A DNA stretch of 64,000 nt, from NCBI RefSeq assembly GCF_001277345.1, contig NZ_LIUT01000001.1, positions 1,655,549 to 1,719,548 of the forward strand. Reading direction: 5' to 3'. The first letter of the stretch is position 1, and every line of letters begins with the position of its first letter. The DNA is from Paenibacillus solani. Its GTDB lineage: Bacteria > Bacillota > Bacilli > Paenibacillales > Paenibacillaceae. The position numbers were made by a program, and so were the translations under genes. The notes beneath the pieces are model-generated. The model saw nothing but the letters and a program-made list of their open reading frames with translations, searched no databases and was not told where the DNA came from. Positions 27,245 to 36,838 of the stretch are shown one piece after another.

Positions 27245-27425
27245 ACAAAAAGACCTCCACCGGCAGATGAAGGTTCATGGAAACCACAAACAGACCTTCA
27301 CCACAAGTCAGTGGTAAAGGTCTCGCAAACAACGTTATCGTTGCCAGCAAAGCCGGGGTGAACTCCCGTAATGACGACTTTGCTGTGACAGCTACTCCCC
27401 TTTATTCACGTTCCTGCATAACTGA
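27245..27425 (-). ncRNA. yybP-ykoY manganese riboswitch with expression platform
   Basis: Read on the minus strand, AAAGGGGAGTAGC begins near 27403, followed by CAAAGTCGTCA, a GGGAGTTCACCCCGG hairpin, CGGCTTTGCTGG, and GAGACCTTTACC near 27320. These are the conserved aptamer elements. Competing hairpins follow at 27292-27323 (AGACCTTTACC with GGTGAAGGTCT) and 27248-27275 ending in CTTTTT, the likely switchable terminator. It would turn on the TerC gene when Mn2+ is high. From 27440 to 27735 no confident promoter or gene is seen. Confidence 0.92.
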
Positions 27426-27735
27426 TCTCTTCATCAGTTAAGCCGTGATATAAAGATATAGATTTTTGGGAAAGAAGTCAAGTTTTTGATTTTCTATTCA
27501 TTTCATCATGAATTAATAACAGATTTGAAGATTATTTGAATTCCATCATGGATTTCTATAAATTCTCAAAAAAAAGTTAATGTGGAAGAGCAAAAAATCA
27601 TGGTTCTATGGTCTCGTTACATTTTTACCAGAGAAGTACAATGTTTAACAAGGGAAAGGAAGAACATCCCAGTCAGTCATGATAAAAGATTGGCGAATAG
27701 GGGCGAAATCAATCAAGAAGTATGGGAGGACCGTT

Positions 27736-28716
27736 ATGCCGCAGGCAACAGTAAAGGAACCAGACGCGAAGAATACAGCAGATTATAAGCCGATTCATCA
27801 AAGAAATGCCTTTCAGCGATGGTGGAAGCAAATTGATATTCAGTTAATGGTTTGGCCAGGAGCTATTCTAATCTTTGTATTCGCTTACATTCCAATGTAT
27901 GGCGTGCTCACCGGATTTATGGACTACAACATTTTTACCGGAGCGAGGATTTTTGATAATCCTTGGGTAGGGTTTAAACATTTCGAGGCATTCTTCTCAG
28001 CCCCACAATTCGTAACGATCATGAGAAACACGCTGGCGATCAGTCTTATGAAATTCTTTATAGGCTTTCCGGCACCCATTATTCTGGCTCTCATGTTGAA
28101 TGAAATCAGGGGGAGATTCTTTAAACGCACAGTGCAGACGATTACATACTTACCTTATTTCATGTCTTGGGTCATCGTCGGCAGTATGGTCATGAGTTTG
28201 CTGTCAACGGAAAACGGAAGCGTTAATATGCTCCTTCAAGGCGTGGGAGCTATCGATGAACCCATTAACTTCTTGTCCATGAGAGAGTATTTCTGGGGGA
28301 TTCTCGTCACAACCAATGTGTGGAAAGACATAGGCTTCAACTCCATTATCTATTTAGCTGCGATTTCAGGAGTTAACCCGAGCTTGTATGAAGCCGCCGA
28401 GATCGATGGAGCAACCCGGTTTAAACAGATGTATCTCATTACGATTCCGACCATTATGCCGATCATCATAATTTTTATGATTCTGCAAATGGGCAGTCTT
28501 CTGAATGCCGGATTTGAGGATATCTTGATCTTGGCACAAAATCCAAGTCTGCGTCCTGTCTCCGATGTAATTGACACTTATGTATTCCGGGTAGGACTTC
28601 AAAATCAGAGATACGATTACGGCGTCGCCGTTGGTTTGTTCCGAGCAGTAGTAAGTATCGTTCTATTGACGATGGCTAACTATTTGGCCAGAAGATCAGG
28701 CAACAGTTTATGGTAA
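27736..28716 (+). CDS. ABC transporter permease, LplB type
   Basis: The 326-residue inner-membrane permease has six helices and the EAA loop for the ATPase (YEAAEIDGATRFKQMYLITIPTI). WWKQIDIQLMVWPGAILIFVFAYIPMYG is typical of LplB. I use ATG 27736 with GGGAGGA upstream; the frame is open from 27679. It is the first gene of a transporter plus two-component cluster (27736-36753). No ATPase gene is present; such importers commonly share MsmX encoded elsewhere. Confidence 0.9.
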   Translation: MPQATVKEPDAKNTADYKPIHQRNAFQRWWKQIDIQLMVWPGAILIFVFAYIPMYGVLTGFMDYNIFTGARIFDNPWVGFKHFEAFFSAPQFVTIMRNTLAISLMKFFIGFPAPIILALMLNEIRGRFFKRTVQTITYLPYFMSWVIVGSMVMSLLSTENGSVNMLLQGVGAIDEPINFLSMREYFWGILVTTNVWKDIGFNSIIYLAAISGVNPSLYEAAEIDGATRFKQMYLITIPTIMPIIIIFMILQMGSLLNAGFEDILILAQNPSLRPVSDVIDTYVFRVGLQNQRYDYGVAVGLFRAVVSIVLLTMANYLARRSGNSLW

Positions 28717-28746
28717 GTCATTCAACACAAGGAGGGGTGGAAACCA

Positions 28747-29646
28747 TTGGCTTTTAAACGATTGGGATATAGCGACCGGGTTATGGTGATCATCATTTAC
28801 ATTTTATTAATTCTGCTATCCTTCACGGCGCTGTATCCGTTCTGGAATACATTAGTGGTGTCACTGAATGAAGGTTTGGATACGGCCAAGGGCGGAATTA
28901 CATTCTGGCCAAGGGAATTTACTTGGACGAACTATGAGATCGTATTTACGAATGACCGCATACTCCAGTCCTTTGGCATTAGTATACTGCGAACCGTCAT
29001 AGGTACGGTTTCGGCAATCTTTATGACCGCTTTGCTGGCTTATGGAATGAGCAAATCCTATTTGATGGGACGGAAGTTTTTAACCATTTTCTTCATTTTT
29101 ACATTGTATTTTGGCGGAGGACTGGTTCCTACCTTCTTGCTTATCAAATCCTTAGGCCTGATGAATAATTTCCTGGTATTCATAATTCCCGGCTTGATCA
29201 GCGTCTGGAATATGATCATATTTCGTACTTTCTTTAAGAGTTTACCGAATGGTTTGGAGGAATCCGCGCAAATTGATGGCTGTTCTAACTGGGGAGTTTT
29301 CATCAGAATCGTTCTGCCCCTCTCAGGTCCCGTTATTGCAACGCTCAGTTTGTTTACGGCCATTTCTCATTGGAATGATTGGTTTACGCCCACGATTTAT
29401 ATTACCAACCAAGATTTGATGCCAGTTCAAACCATACTCCGGCGAATACTGAATGCCAACCTGATTAATGATGTAATCGGAGGAGGGGATAGTTTGGCGT
29501 CAGAAAAACTGTCTAAAAAAAGCTTGACCTCCAAATCACTTATTAGTGCGACGGTCATGGTTGTCTCACTTCCGATTATCCTGGTCTATCCATTTGTACA
29601 AACATATTTTGTGAATGGGGTCATGGTAGGTTCGTTGAAAGAGTAG
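28747..29646 (+). CDS. ABC transporter permease, LplC type
   Basis: The 299-residue permease has six helices and an EAA loop (EESAQIDGCSNWGVFIRIVLPLSGP), and the C-terminal VQTYFVNGVMVGSLKE typical of LplC/YtcP. It begins at TTG 28747 with AAGGAGG upstream and should pair with the LplB-type permease for uptake of a complex sugar or oligosaccharide. Confidence 0.9.
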   Translation: MAFKRLGYSDRVMVIIIYILLILLSFTALYPFWNTLVVSLNEGLDTAKGGITFWPREFTWTNYEIVFTNDRILQSFGISILRTVIGTVSAIFMTALLAYGMSKSYLMGRKFLTIFFIFTLYFGGGLVPTFLLIKSLGLMNNFLVFIIPGLISVWNMIIFRTFFKSLPNGLEESAQIDGCSNWGVFIRIVLPLSGPVIATLSLFTAISHWNDWFTPTIYITNQDLMPVQTILRRILNANLINDVIGGGDSLASEKLSKKSLTSKSLISATVMVVSLPIILVYPFVQTYFVNGVMVGSLKE

Positions 29647-29717
29647 TACGTAATCTGTGGTTTGAGGCGCTATAAGCGCTTGAGACATAAATATTAATCG
29701 AGAGGGGAAATAAGGAA

Positions 29718-31415
29718 GTGAAAAGAAGAAGAGCACTATTATTGGTGATCACCGCTGTATTCCTTCTGGCAACGGTACTCGCAGGCTGTTCGAAATCAGC
29801 CGAAGGACCGCAGACAGATCCAGCGCCAACGTCACCGAACAGCCAGAAAGAGGGCACAGAGAAAACGGGTGAGGAAAATCCATCGGACGTATGGGAGTTT
29901 GGTTCGAGCGAGTTGGAATTTTCAGCTTTTACTCATTACAGCTGGCAGGATTTCCCTGAAAAGATGGAAGATGCTCCTCTGTGGAAGTATTTAAAGGAAA
30001 ACAAAAAGGTGAATATCAAATCTATCCTTGCAAGTGGGAACAATGATCAGTTAATGGCTACCATGATGGCAGATAATAAGCTTCCCGATCTCATCTATGC
30101 AGAACGTAATCATAATGATATTCAGAGACTCTATAAAGCTGGAAAGCTGGTACCATTGGACGACTATATGGAGAAGTACCCGAATTTGAAAAAATGGCTA
30201 AACCCGAAAGCAGCAGATTTGCTGCGCGCTCCGGATGGTAAACTATATCAATTCCCGAATTATTATGCCACCATTCCTAACGGAAGCTCGGCCTATGTCA
30301 TCAACAAAAAGATATACAAAGAACTGGGATCTCCAAAATTGGAGACTATAGATGATCTGTATAATTACTTGGTTAAAGTTAAGGAGAATTACGGCAGCGA
30401 GATCGTACCGTTTGATCCGGAGCGTGCGCAGGACGCCCAAGGGATTGGACTTCTCTATGGCGGCTTCAAAGAGAATGCGTATTACCGGTCCTTTAACGCC
30501 AACACGATTGCTGTTGTAGACGATGCGAATAACAAACTTTCTTCTCTGTTTACCGATCCGACATTCCGTGAATCACAGAAATTTGTATCCAAGCTGTATC
30601 GTGAAAAGTTGATCAACCAGGATATGTTTACGACTGATCGAGGCCAGATCCAAGAACGGGTTATAAACGGTAAGGTAGCTGTTTTTGCAGGTGCAAGTCC
30701 ACTGGCTTATGCATCTCAAGGGAATGCGGAGCTTTCGAAAGAAGATCCGGATGCAGGTTATTTTGTAACATGGCCATTTTACAAAGAGGGCCTGGACAAA
30801 AATAAAATTTACACAGGCGGTTATGATCAATTAGGCTGGAACGTAAACGTTATTACGACAGATGCCAAAGAGCCTGAGAAAATCTTCGCATTCCTTGACT
30901 GGTTGACAGGTCCGGAAGGCATGGCTGTTCAATACTTTGGTCCTGAGGGTGGTTATTGGGAAGGCTTCAACGAGAATCAGGAGCCGATTTTCACAGATGC
31001 ATACGACCCTGTAAAAGTTGCCCAAATTGAGTCAGATAATGATGCAGTCATTATTGCAGGTAACAGCTCCTATATCGACCCAGTCAAAGTAAAGCGTGAA
31101 ATGGATAAGCCGTTTGAAGAAAGAGGCTGGATGACGCGTTATCAGGAATCAATTACTTGGAAAACGCATATCGACCACACGGCACTGGGGACGAATCTGG
31201 TCCCAGAGGCTGGTACTGAGTTGGCCGATATCAGCGTTAACGTAGTGGATATCTTCCAACAAGCATTGTCAGCTTCCGCAACCGCGAAGAGCGATGCGGA
31301 TGTTGATAAAATTTTGGATAAAGCAGAACAGGATGCTGTGGCACTCGGATATAATGAACTTCTGGAATGGCGTACACAGCAATGGCTTAAAAATAAAGAA
31401 TTGTTAGGTCAGTAA
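29718..31415 (+). CDS. Solute-binding lipoprotein, LplA type (first of two)
   Basis: The 565-residue protein has a lipoprotein signal (VLAGC, Cys 24) and a large family 1-type sugar-binding fold. LPDLIYAERN, PNLKKWLNPKAADLLRAPDGK and the late WMTRYQESITWKTHIDH are typical of LplA/YtcQ. It begins at GTG 29718. It is the extracellular receptor for the two preceding permeases. A paralogue follows 211 bases later. Confidence 0.88.
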   Translation: MKRRRALLLVITAVFLLATVLAGCSKSAEGPQTDPAPTSPNSQKEGTEKTGEENPSDVWEFGSSELEFSAFTHYSWQDFPEKMEDAPLWKYLKENKKVNIKSILASGNNDQLMATMMADNKLPDLIYAERNHNDIQRLYKAGKLVPLDDYMEKYPNLKKWLNPKAADLLRAPDGKLYQFPNYYATIPNGSSAYVINKKIYKELGSPKLETIDDLYNYLVKVKENYGSEIVPFDPERAQDAQGIGLLYGGFKENAYYRSFNANTIAVVDDANNKLSSLFTDPTFRESQKFVSKLYREKLINQDMFTTDRGQIQERVINGKVAVFAGASPLAYASQGNAELSKEDPDAGYFVTWPFYKEGLDKNKIYTGGYDQLGWNVNVITTDAKEPEKIFAFLDWLTGPEGMAVQYFGPEGGYWEGFNENQEPIFTDAYDPVKVAQIESDNDAVIIAGNSSYIDPVKVKREMDKPFEERGWMTRYQESITWKTHIDHTALGTNLVPEAGTELADISVNVVDIFQQALSASATAKSDADVDKILDKAEQDAVALGYNELLEWRTQQWLKNKELLGQ

Positions 31416-31431
31416 TACTTATAGGAGTTTA

Positions 31432-31477
31432 GGATCCATCCTTAGGAAATGTTGCATACATTCCTGGGGGTGGATTC
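31432..31477 (+). terminator. Imperfect hairpin between the two binding-protein genes
   Basis: GGATCCATCC..AGGAAATG pairs with CATTCCT..GGGTGGATTC. There is no T run, so partial termination or mRNA stabilisation, leaving high levels of the first receptor, is more likely. Confidence 0.5.
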
Positions 31478-31626
31478 TATCCCTTAAATAAGAATGAGTC
31501 TAAAGTATAAAAAGATGAGTAGATTCATAAACACAAAAGATTATGATGTATTCTTCTCCAAACATTGTTATAATTTGACAAACATGCTTTTCTACATTAA
31601 AGCAAATTGTCAGGGGGCTCAACACT

Positions 31627-33291
31627 GTGCGTGTAGTCAAGGTAAGACCATTACGGTTGCTATGGACTGGATTTATCGTGCTGATACTTTCAGGGTGCAG
31701 CTTCATACCAAATGAATCAAAGAATATCTCTAACCCCAACACTGAAGCGCAGCAGGTTGACAAACAGCAGAAAACATTTCGAACCAATGAAGAGCCGCTA
31801 GAACTAACTTTTTACGCTCATTATAATTCGTACACGATGCCGCAATGGGGTGCCGATCCATCATCCAAGTGGATTCAGGATACGATGAATATACATATTA
31901 AAGCAATAAGCTCGGATGGTAATGCCAAGCTGAAGCTGCAGAAGATGATAACGAGCAAACAACTACCTGATCTGGTATGGGGAGATCGGGATTATGATCT
32001 GCAGAGAATGCGTGAAGAAGGACTATTCGTACCTTTGGATGAATACATCGAGAAGTATCCCAATTTAAAGAAGTGGGCGGGAGACAAAGTTTTGGATTTA
32101 CTGCGCGCTCCGGATGGGAAAATATATTATTTTCCGAATTACTACACAAGCAACCCTTATGGTAATGCCGGATATGTTATAAATAAAAAAATATATCGTC
32201 TACTGGGCTCTCCTCCGTTAGAGACGACTGATGATTTGTATAGCTACCTTAAGAAGGTAAAGGAGCGCTACCCGGACGTGGTTCCTTTCGAGACAGGGCA
32301 GGCGAAAGACGGTCATGGTATCGATCAATTATTCTCGGCATTCAAAGAAGAAAACTACAGTTTTACGCGATTGTACGCTGTCCCTAAGGGTAACCAAATA
32401 ACCTCAATCTATCAAGATCCTGCGTTTCGCGAATCCGCAATATTCGTTGCCAAGCTTATGCGTGAGGGTCTCATGCCGGGCGAGGCCATGATCCAGACAG
32501 AGGATCAAGTCAGCGAGAAGTTAACAAACGGAAAAGTAGCGGTTTATGCAAGTGCCAATCCTATGATCCATGTGATGCCAGCTGATGCGGAGCAGCGCAA
32601 GCTCAATCCTGAGGATGGTTATATGTTTATCGATCCTATATATAAAAAGGGTTTGGACCGCTCGAAAATTTTTCCGGGGACGTACAATATTCTTGGCTGG
32701 AATGTGGCTGCGATCACCACAAGTGCGAAGAATCCGGAAGCAATTTTCGCGATGCTTGATTGGATGACAGGTCCGGAAGGATCCGCTGTGCAAATGTGGG
32801 GACCACCGGGACCGGATGGGTACTGGAACGGTTTTGGACCCGACGGGATAACTCCGCTTTTTACTCCCAAATATAGTTCGGATCGGGCTGGCTTAGCCAA
32901 GATCCAATCGATTTCAGGGGATATGATATGGGTTGGAAATACCGATTATCTGGATCAAACCAAAAGCAATTACGAAAGGTCTTTGCCTGAAGAAGAAAGG
33001 AATTGGGCGACTTACTGGCAGCAGAAGGTGACATGGAAATCACAGGGTGACGCCACCCCGTTCATCAATGTACAGCCTGCCTTGAATACCGAAGAAGGGC
33101 AAATCATGCGTGTTGTCAAGGAGATCTGGCTTGATGCGAGGGAAGAGGCGTTGTTCGGACAGTCCGATGAAGAGGTGCTGGCTATTCTTGATGAAGCACA
33201 TAAGGCTTCCATGGAAGCCGGATTTCAGAAATACCTGGACTATATCACAGCGAGATGGCAGGACAATTTGAAAGTTCTGAATGATGAATAG
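31627..33291 (+). CDS. Solute-binding lipoprotein, LplA type (second of two)
   Basis: The 554-residue protein is a paralogue of the preceding receptor: it has a lipobox ILSGC, then LPDLVWGDRDYDLQRMREEG, PNLKKWAGDKVLDLLRAPDGK and a matching C-terminal half. It begins at GTG 31627 (MRVVKVRPLR) after CAGGGGG. A TATAAT at 31569-31574 suggests it may also have its own promoter. It sits directly before the regulator and kinase genes, so it may serve sensing or a different ligand rather than bulk uptake; this is inference. Confidence 0.86.
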   Translation: MRVVKVRPLRLLWTGFIVLILSGCSFIPNESKNISNPNTEAQQVDKQQKTFRTNEEPLELTFYAHYNSYTMPQWGADPSSKWIQDTMNIHIKAISSDGNAKLKLQKMITSKQLPDLVWGDRDYDLQRMREEGLFVPLDEYIEKYPNLKKWAGDKVLDLLRAPDGKIYYFPNYYTSNPYGNAGYVINKKIYRLLGSPPLETTDDLYSYLKKVKERYPDVVPFETGQAKDGHGIDQLFSAFKEENYSFTRLYAVPKGNQITSIYQDPAFRESAIFVAKLMREGLMPGEAMIQTEDQVSEKLTNGKVAVYASANPMIHVMPADAEQRKLNPEDGYMFIDPIYKKGLDRSKIFPGTYNILGWNVAAITTSAKNPEAIFAMLDWMTGPEGSAVQMWGPPGPDGYWNGFGPDGITPLFTPKYSSDRAGLAKIQSISGDMIWVGNTDYLDQTKSNYERSLPEEERNWATYWQQKVTWKSQGDATPFINVQPALNTEEGQIMRVVKEIWLDAREEALFGQSDEEVLAILDEAHKASMEAGFQKYLDYITARWQDNLKVLNDE

Positions 33292-33333
33292 CAACGAGCA
33301 TTTAGCATGGATACGGCATGGGAGGAAGAGGCT

Positions 33334-34908
33334 ATGTATAATGTGTTGTTGGTAGATGATGAAGAACTTGATTTGGAAGGAATGAAGCGGTTTATTCCAT
33401 GGGCTGAACTGGGCATGGAGGTCAAAGGCTGTGTGAATAATGCTTTATCCGCCTGTGAGATATTGGATAAGCATGCGATCGACATTCTTATAAGTGATGT
33501 AAACATGCCGTATATGTCGGGATTGGAATTAGCACGGATCGCGCTGCAGCGGAAACCCAAGATAAGAATCATATTTGTGAGCGGTTATCAAGAATTTAGC
33601 TATGTCCAGCAAGCATTGTCTCTTAATGCTTATAGTTATGTCCTGAAGCCGATGGAAGACAGTGAGCTGATCGCTTCCTTAATGAAGGTCAAGAAGGATT
33701 TGGATGAGGAACACAAGCTGCGGGAAGTTGAGGAAGCCTATCAGGATTTGATTCCGATTGCCAAAAGCGATATGCTGCTGAGACTCTTCGAAGGAGAAGA
33801 TACGTCAGATCGCGAGTATATGGAAAAGCTGATGAAAACGCATGAGCTTGATCGCTTAAAATGGCCTTTGAGGGTTGCAGTGATGGAACTGGATCTGATC
33901 TCGAGACTGAACGAAAGATCTCCAGCGAGTCATCAAGGGACCCGATCATTTATGAAACAATTGGATGAAGCGATTCATCGAATCGGCGTTATCCCATACT
34001 GCAAGCTGAGCTCCCACCGGGTTGCTTTGTTATTGGAATCAGAGGGGGTAGAAGACATTATAACCAGCGTGTTGGACTCTGCTCAGAGAAGACTATCCAT
34101 CACGGTGACGACAGGTTTGGGTTCGCCGGTCCATACATCGGATCAACTCTGCGAATCTTATTTACAAGCCGTTCAAGCCGTCGAAGGAAAAATGTTTCTT
34201 GGTAAGGGAGGCGTCATCAAGTTTGAGGATGTAAGCGTTGAACCTGCCATGCTTGACTTCAATATGTTGAATGAACATATGAATGCATTAATGAAAGCGG
34301 TTAAAGAATACGAGCTTGTCCATATTCACGATGAGCTGGAAAACCTGTTTCGTTCCGTAACAAGCCTTCGCTCCAAGTTCACCGTACATAATCTGATCAG
34401 TTACTTTATTTGGAAATTGGATCAATATCTAAGCGCCATGAATGAGGATCTCTTTGAACTTCTGGACATTGATATCCGCAAACTCGACATATTACTTCAA
34501 TTTGAAACCATTAACGATATTCGTCGCTGGCTGCTATACCGCGTATATGAAATATCAGAGAAGCTCCATCAAAAAAATAACACGAATGACAGCCAGTTTA
34601 TCCGAAATGTGATGAAAACGATCAAGGACCGGATGAGAGAGAATATTACGATTAAGGATATCGCGCTGCAATTTTCGTTCTCTCCCAGTTATTTTGGGTT
34701 TCTTATTAGAGAGAAATCAGGATATACATTCAACGAGCTGCTCGTACAGCTGCGTATGGAGAAAGCCTGTGAGCTGCTGAAAATACCGGGAATGAAGATT
34801 TATGAAATATCGGATAAGGTAGGATACCGCCATTTGCCTTACTTCAGCAGGCAATTCAAAGAAAAATTCGGCATGACACCACTTGAATACCGGAAAAAAG
34901 TGCAGTAG
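33334..34908 (+). CDS. AraC-type response regulator (YesN-like)
   Basis: The 524-residue regulator has a receiver domain (VDDEE, phospho-acceptor Asp 55 in ILISDVNMPYMSG, Lys 104), a long middle region and a C-terminal AraC DNA-binding domain (about 420-520: ITIKDIALQFSFSPSYFGFLIREKSG, LPYFSRQFKEKFGMTPLEYRK). ATG 33334 follows GGGAGGAAGAG. With the downstream kinase it should control the upstream sugar importer. Confidence 0.92.
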   Translation: MYNVLLVDDEELDLEGMKRFIPWAELGMEVKGCVNNALSACEILDKHAIDILISDVNMPYMSGLELARIALQRKPKIRIIFVSGYQEFSYVQQALSLNAYSYVLKPMEDSELIASLMKVKKDLDEEHKLREVEEAYQDLIPIAKSDMLLRLFEGEDTSDREYMEKLMKTHELDRLKWPLRVAVMELDLISRLNERSPASHQGTRSFMKQLDEAIHRIGVIPYCKLSSHRVALLLESEGVEDIITSVLDSAQRRLSITVTTGLGSPVHTSDQLCESYLQAVQAVEGKMFLGKGGVIKFEDVSVEPAMLDFNMLNEHMNALMKAVKEYELVHIHDELENLFRSVTSLRSKFTVHNLISYFIWKLDQYLSAMNEDLFELLDIDIRKLDILLQFETINDIRRWLLYRVYEISEKLHQKNNTNDSQFIRNVMKTIKDRMRENITIKDIALQFSFSPSYFGFLIREKSGYTFNELLVQLRMEKACELLKIPGMKIYEISDKVGYRHLPYFSRQFKEKFGMTPLEYRKKVQ

Positions 34909-34923
34909 TCAATGGAGGCAAAC

Positions 34924-36753
34924 ATGAAACTGGTGTGGGGGAAAATAAAAAAGCGCGGTTACATACCCATCGGATACAAACTCATGATGTCTTATCTTAT
35001 TTTCATTGTGTTTTTGGTTACGATCGGGTATGTGTCCCACTCCATGTACGATTCTTCCATGCGGAAGCAAACGAGGGAAAATATTCAGAACACACTCGCT
35101 CAAATACGAGACAATGTAGCTTATAAAACAGAGGATATCGTGCGGATTTCGTCAACGCTTTATGATGATGAACAGTTTGTAGAAAACTTGAAGATGAATC
35201 TTACAAACGCACAAGAAATTCATACTAGAGCTAAAAAAGTCTTTGAACCGAAGCTGGAAAGTGCCTCGAAGTCAATCGGGATTAATCTGCGTTTATTCAT
35301 ATATGTAAAGAACGAAACCATCTCACAAGTCTATTATAGTTACAAACCAGGATCTAATTTTCCCAATCAAACGTTTAATATCTATCATATGGGACGTATT
35401 GTGAACAGATCATGGTACCAATCACTTCCCTCAGAAGAATACGGGATTACGATGCGCTGGGAAGAAGTAGAGAATGATCAAGAGAGCGGTCGTATTTCTA
35501 TGATTCGCCGCATAGTCGATCTGCAGGATCCTATTAACATCCACGTACTTGGGATCATGAGGTTCAGTGTAAGCATGGATGAATTATTCGAGAGTGTGGA
35601 TTACCGCAAGCTTGGCGAAGGCTCTATGCTGTATGTATTGGATCGCAGTGGCCGAGCCATCTATGCCTCTGACCAAGAGATGCAGACTGCATCGAGTGAT
35701 AACAACAGCAGTTTGACCAGGCGGACCACGATACCGGAATTGCTGCCGGAGGATGAATATTTGACTTTAAAAGAATATATGGCACCGCAGGGTTGGACCA
35801 TTGTGGCTCACGTGCCCTTAACCATTATCAAACAAGAGGCTGAACGTGTACGTACATTCATTATAGGCATATGTATCTTATGTTTCATTGTTTTTACCAT
35901 TACCGGGGTCTATATCTCGGGCTACTTCTCTAAACGGATTACAAAGCTCGTTTCAACTTTAAACGCGTTCCGGGAAGGGGACTTGCGTAAACGAATCACC
36001 TACAGGGGAAAAGATGAATTCTCACAGATTGCAACAGCCATGAACAACATGGGAGAAGACATTGAGATGTTAATCGAAAAAGTATATTTAACTGAACTTG
36101 AGAAGAAGGAAGCTGAGCTGGAAATGCTTCAAACCCAGATCAATCCTCATTTTCTGTATAACACGCTCTCGTCGATTAATCAGTTAGCTAAATTTGGTGA
36201 GAATGAAAAGCTGCGCAAGATGGTCGTGGAGCTGGCTAAATTCTACAGACTGACCCTCAATTCAGGGAAGAACCTAATCCCGGTTTATTCAGAAATTGAG
36301 CAGGCCAACGCATATCTTGATATCCAAAAAGTAAAATATGGCCATCGATTGGAAGTTACCTTTGATGTCGATGTAGAAGTATGGAAATATGAGACCATTA
36401 AGTTGATATTACAGCCATTTATTGAAAATGCGCTGAAGCATGCTTGGAGCGGCGGTGATCGAATTCATATTCGGATTGTTGCCCGGTTGGAGAATGATGA
36501 AATCCTATATCGAATTATTGATGATGGAATAGGAGTCAGACGAGAGAGTATCTCCGATATCTTGAATCCATCGGGTAACAGTGAGACTGGATTTGGAATT
36601 CGAAATATCCACCAGAGGGTACAGCTTCAATATGGAGAGAAATATGGAGTATCCATTTTCAGTAAAGTAGGAATCGGCACCTCGGTAACGGTTCGTATTC
36701 CTGCTAGAAAACGTCGATTGTTTCTGGATGAAGATCAAGCATTGGGTGAATAA
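34924..36753 (+). CDS. Sensor histidine kinase (YesM-like)
   Basis: The 609-residue kinase has a transmembrane helix near the N-terminus, an extracellular sensor region (about 40-300), a second helix, a HAMP domain (about 325-375) and a His_kinase/HATPase core with TQINPHFLYNTLSSINQL (phospho-acceptor His), ILQPFIENALKH (N box) and GFGIRNIHQR (G box). ATG 34924 is chosen because the earlier ATG 34912 overlaps its GGAGG. It lies 15 bases after the regulator gene. Confidence 0.92.
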   Translation: MKLVWGKIKKRGYIPIGYKLMMSYLIFIVFLVTIGYVSHSMYDSSMRKQTRENIQNTLAQIRDNVAYKTEDIVRISSTLYDDEQFVENLKMNLTNAQEIHTRAKKVFEPKLESASKSIGINLRLFIYVKNETISQVYYSYKPGSNFPNQTFNIYHMGRIVNRSWYQSLPSEEYGITMRWEEVENDQESGRISMIRRIVDLQDPINIHVLGIMRFSVSMDELFESVDYRKLGEGSMLYVLDRSGRAIYASDQEMQTASSDNNSSLTRRTTIPELLPEDEYLTLKEYMAPQGWTIVAHVPLTIIKQEAERVRTFIIGICILCFIVFTITGVYISGYFSKRITKLVSTLNAFREGDLRKRITYRGKDEFSQIATAMNNMGEDIEMLIEKVYLTELEKKEAELEMLQTQINPHFLYNTLSSINQLAKFGENEKLRKMVVELAKFYRLTLNSGKNLIPVYSEIEQANAYLDIQKVKYGHRLEVTFDVDVEVWKYETIKLILQPFIENALKHAWSGGDRIHIRIVARLENDEILYRIIDDGIGVRRESISDILNPSGNSETGFGIRNIHQRVQLQYGEKYGVSIFSKVGIGTSVTVRIPARKRRLFLDEDQALGE

Positions 36754-36803
36754 AGATCTGCAGATTAAACTGACGATGGATTCATGCACTTATATATTGA
36801 AGA

Positions 36804-36838
36804 AGAGCAAAACCTGATAAGCAGGTTTTGCTCTTTAT
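36804..36838. terminator. Bidirectional terminator between convergent genes
   Basis: AGAGCAAAACCT and AGGTTTTGCTCT form a perfect stem around GATAAGC. Confidence 0.85.

Noticed and set aside
27582-27788. Short plus-strand frame upstream of the LplB-type permease
   Set aside because: No ribosome binding site, overlaps the permease start region, and no protein-like features.
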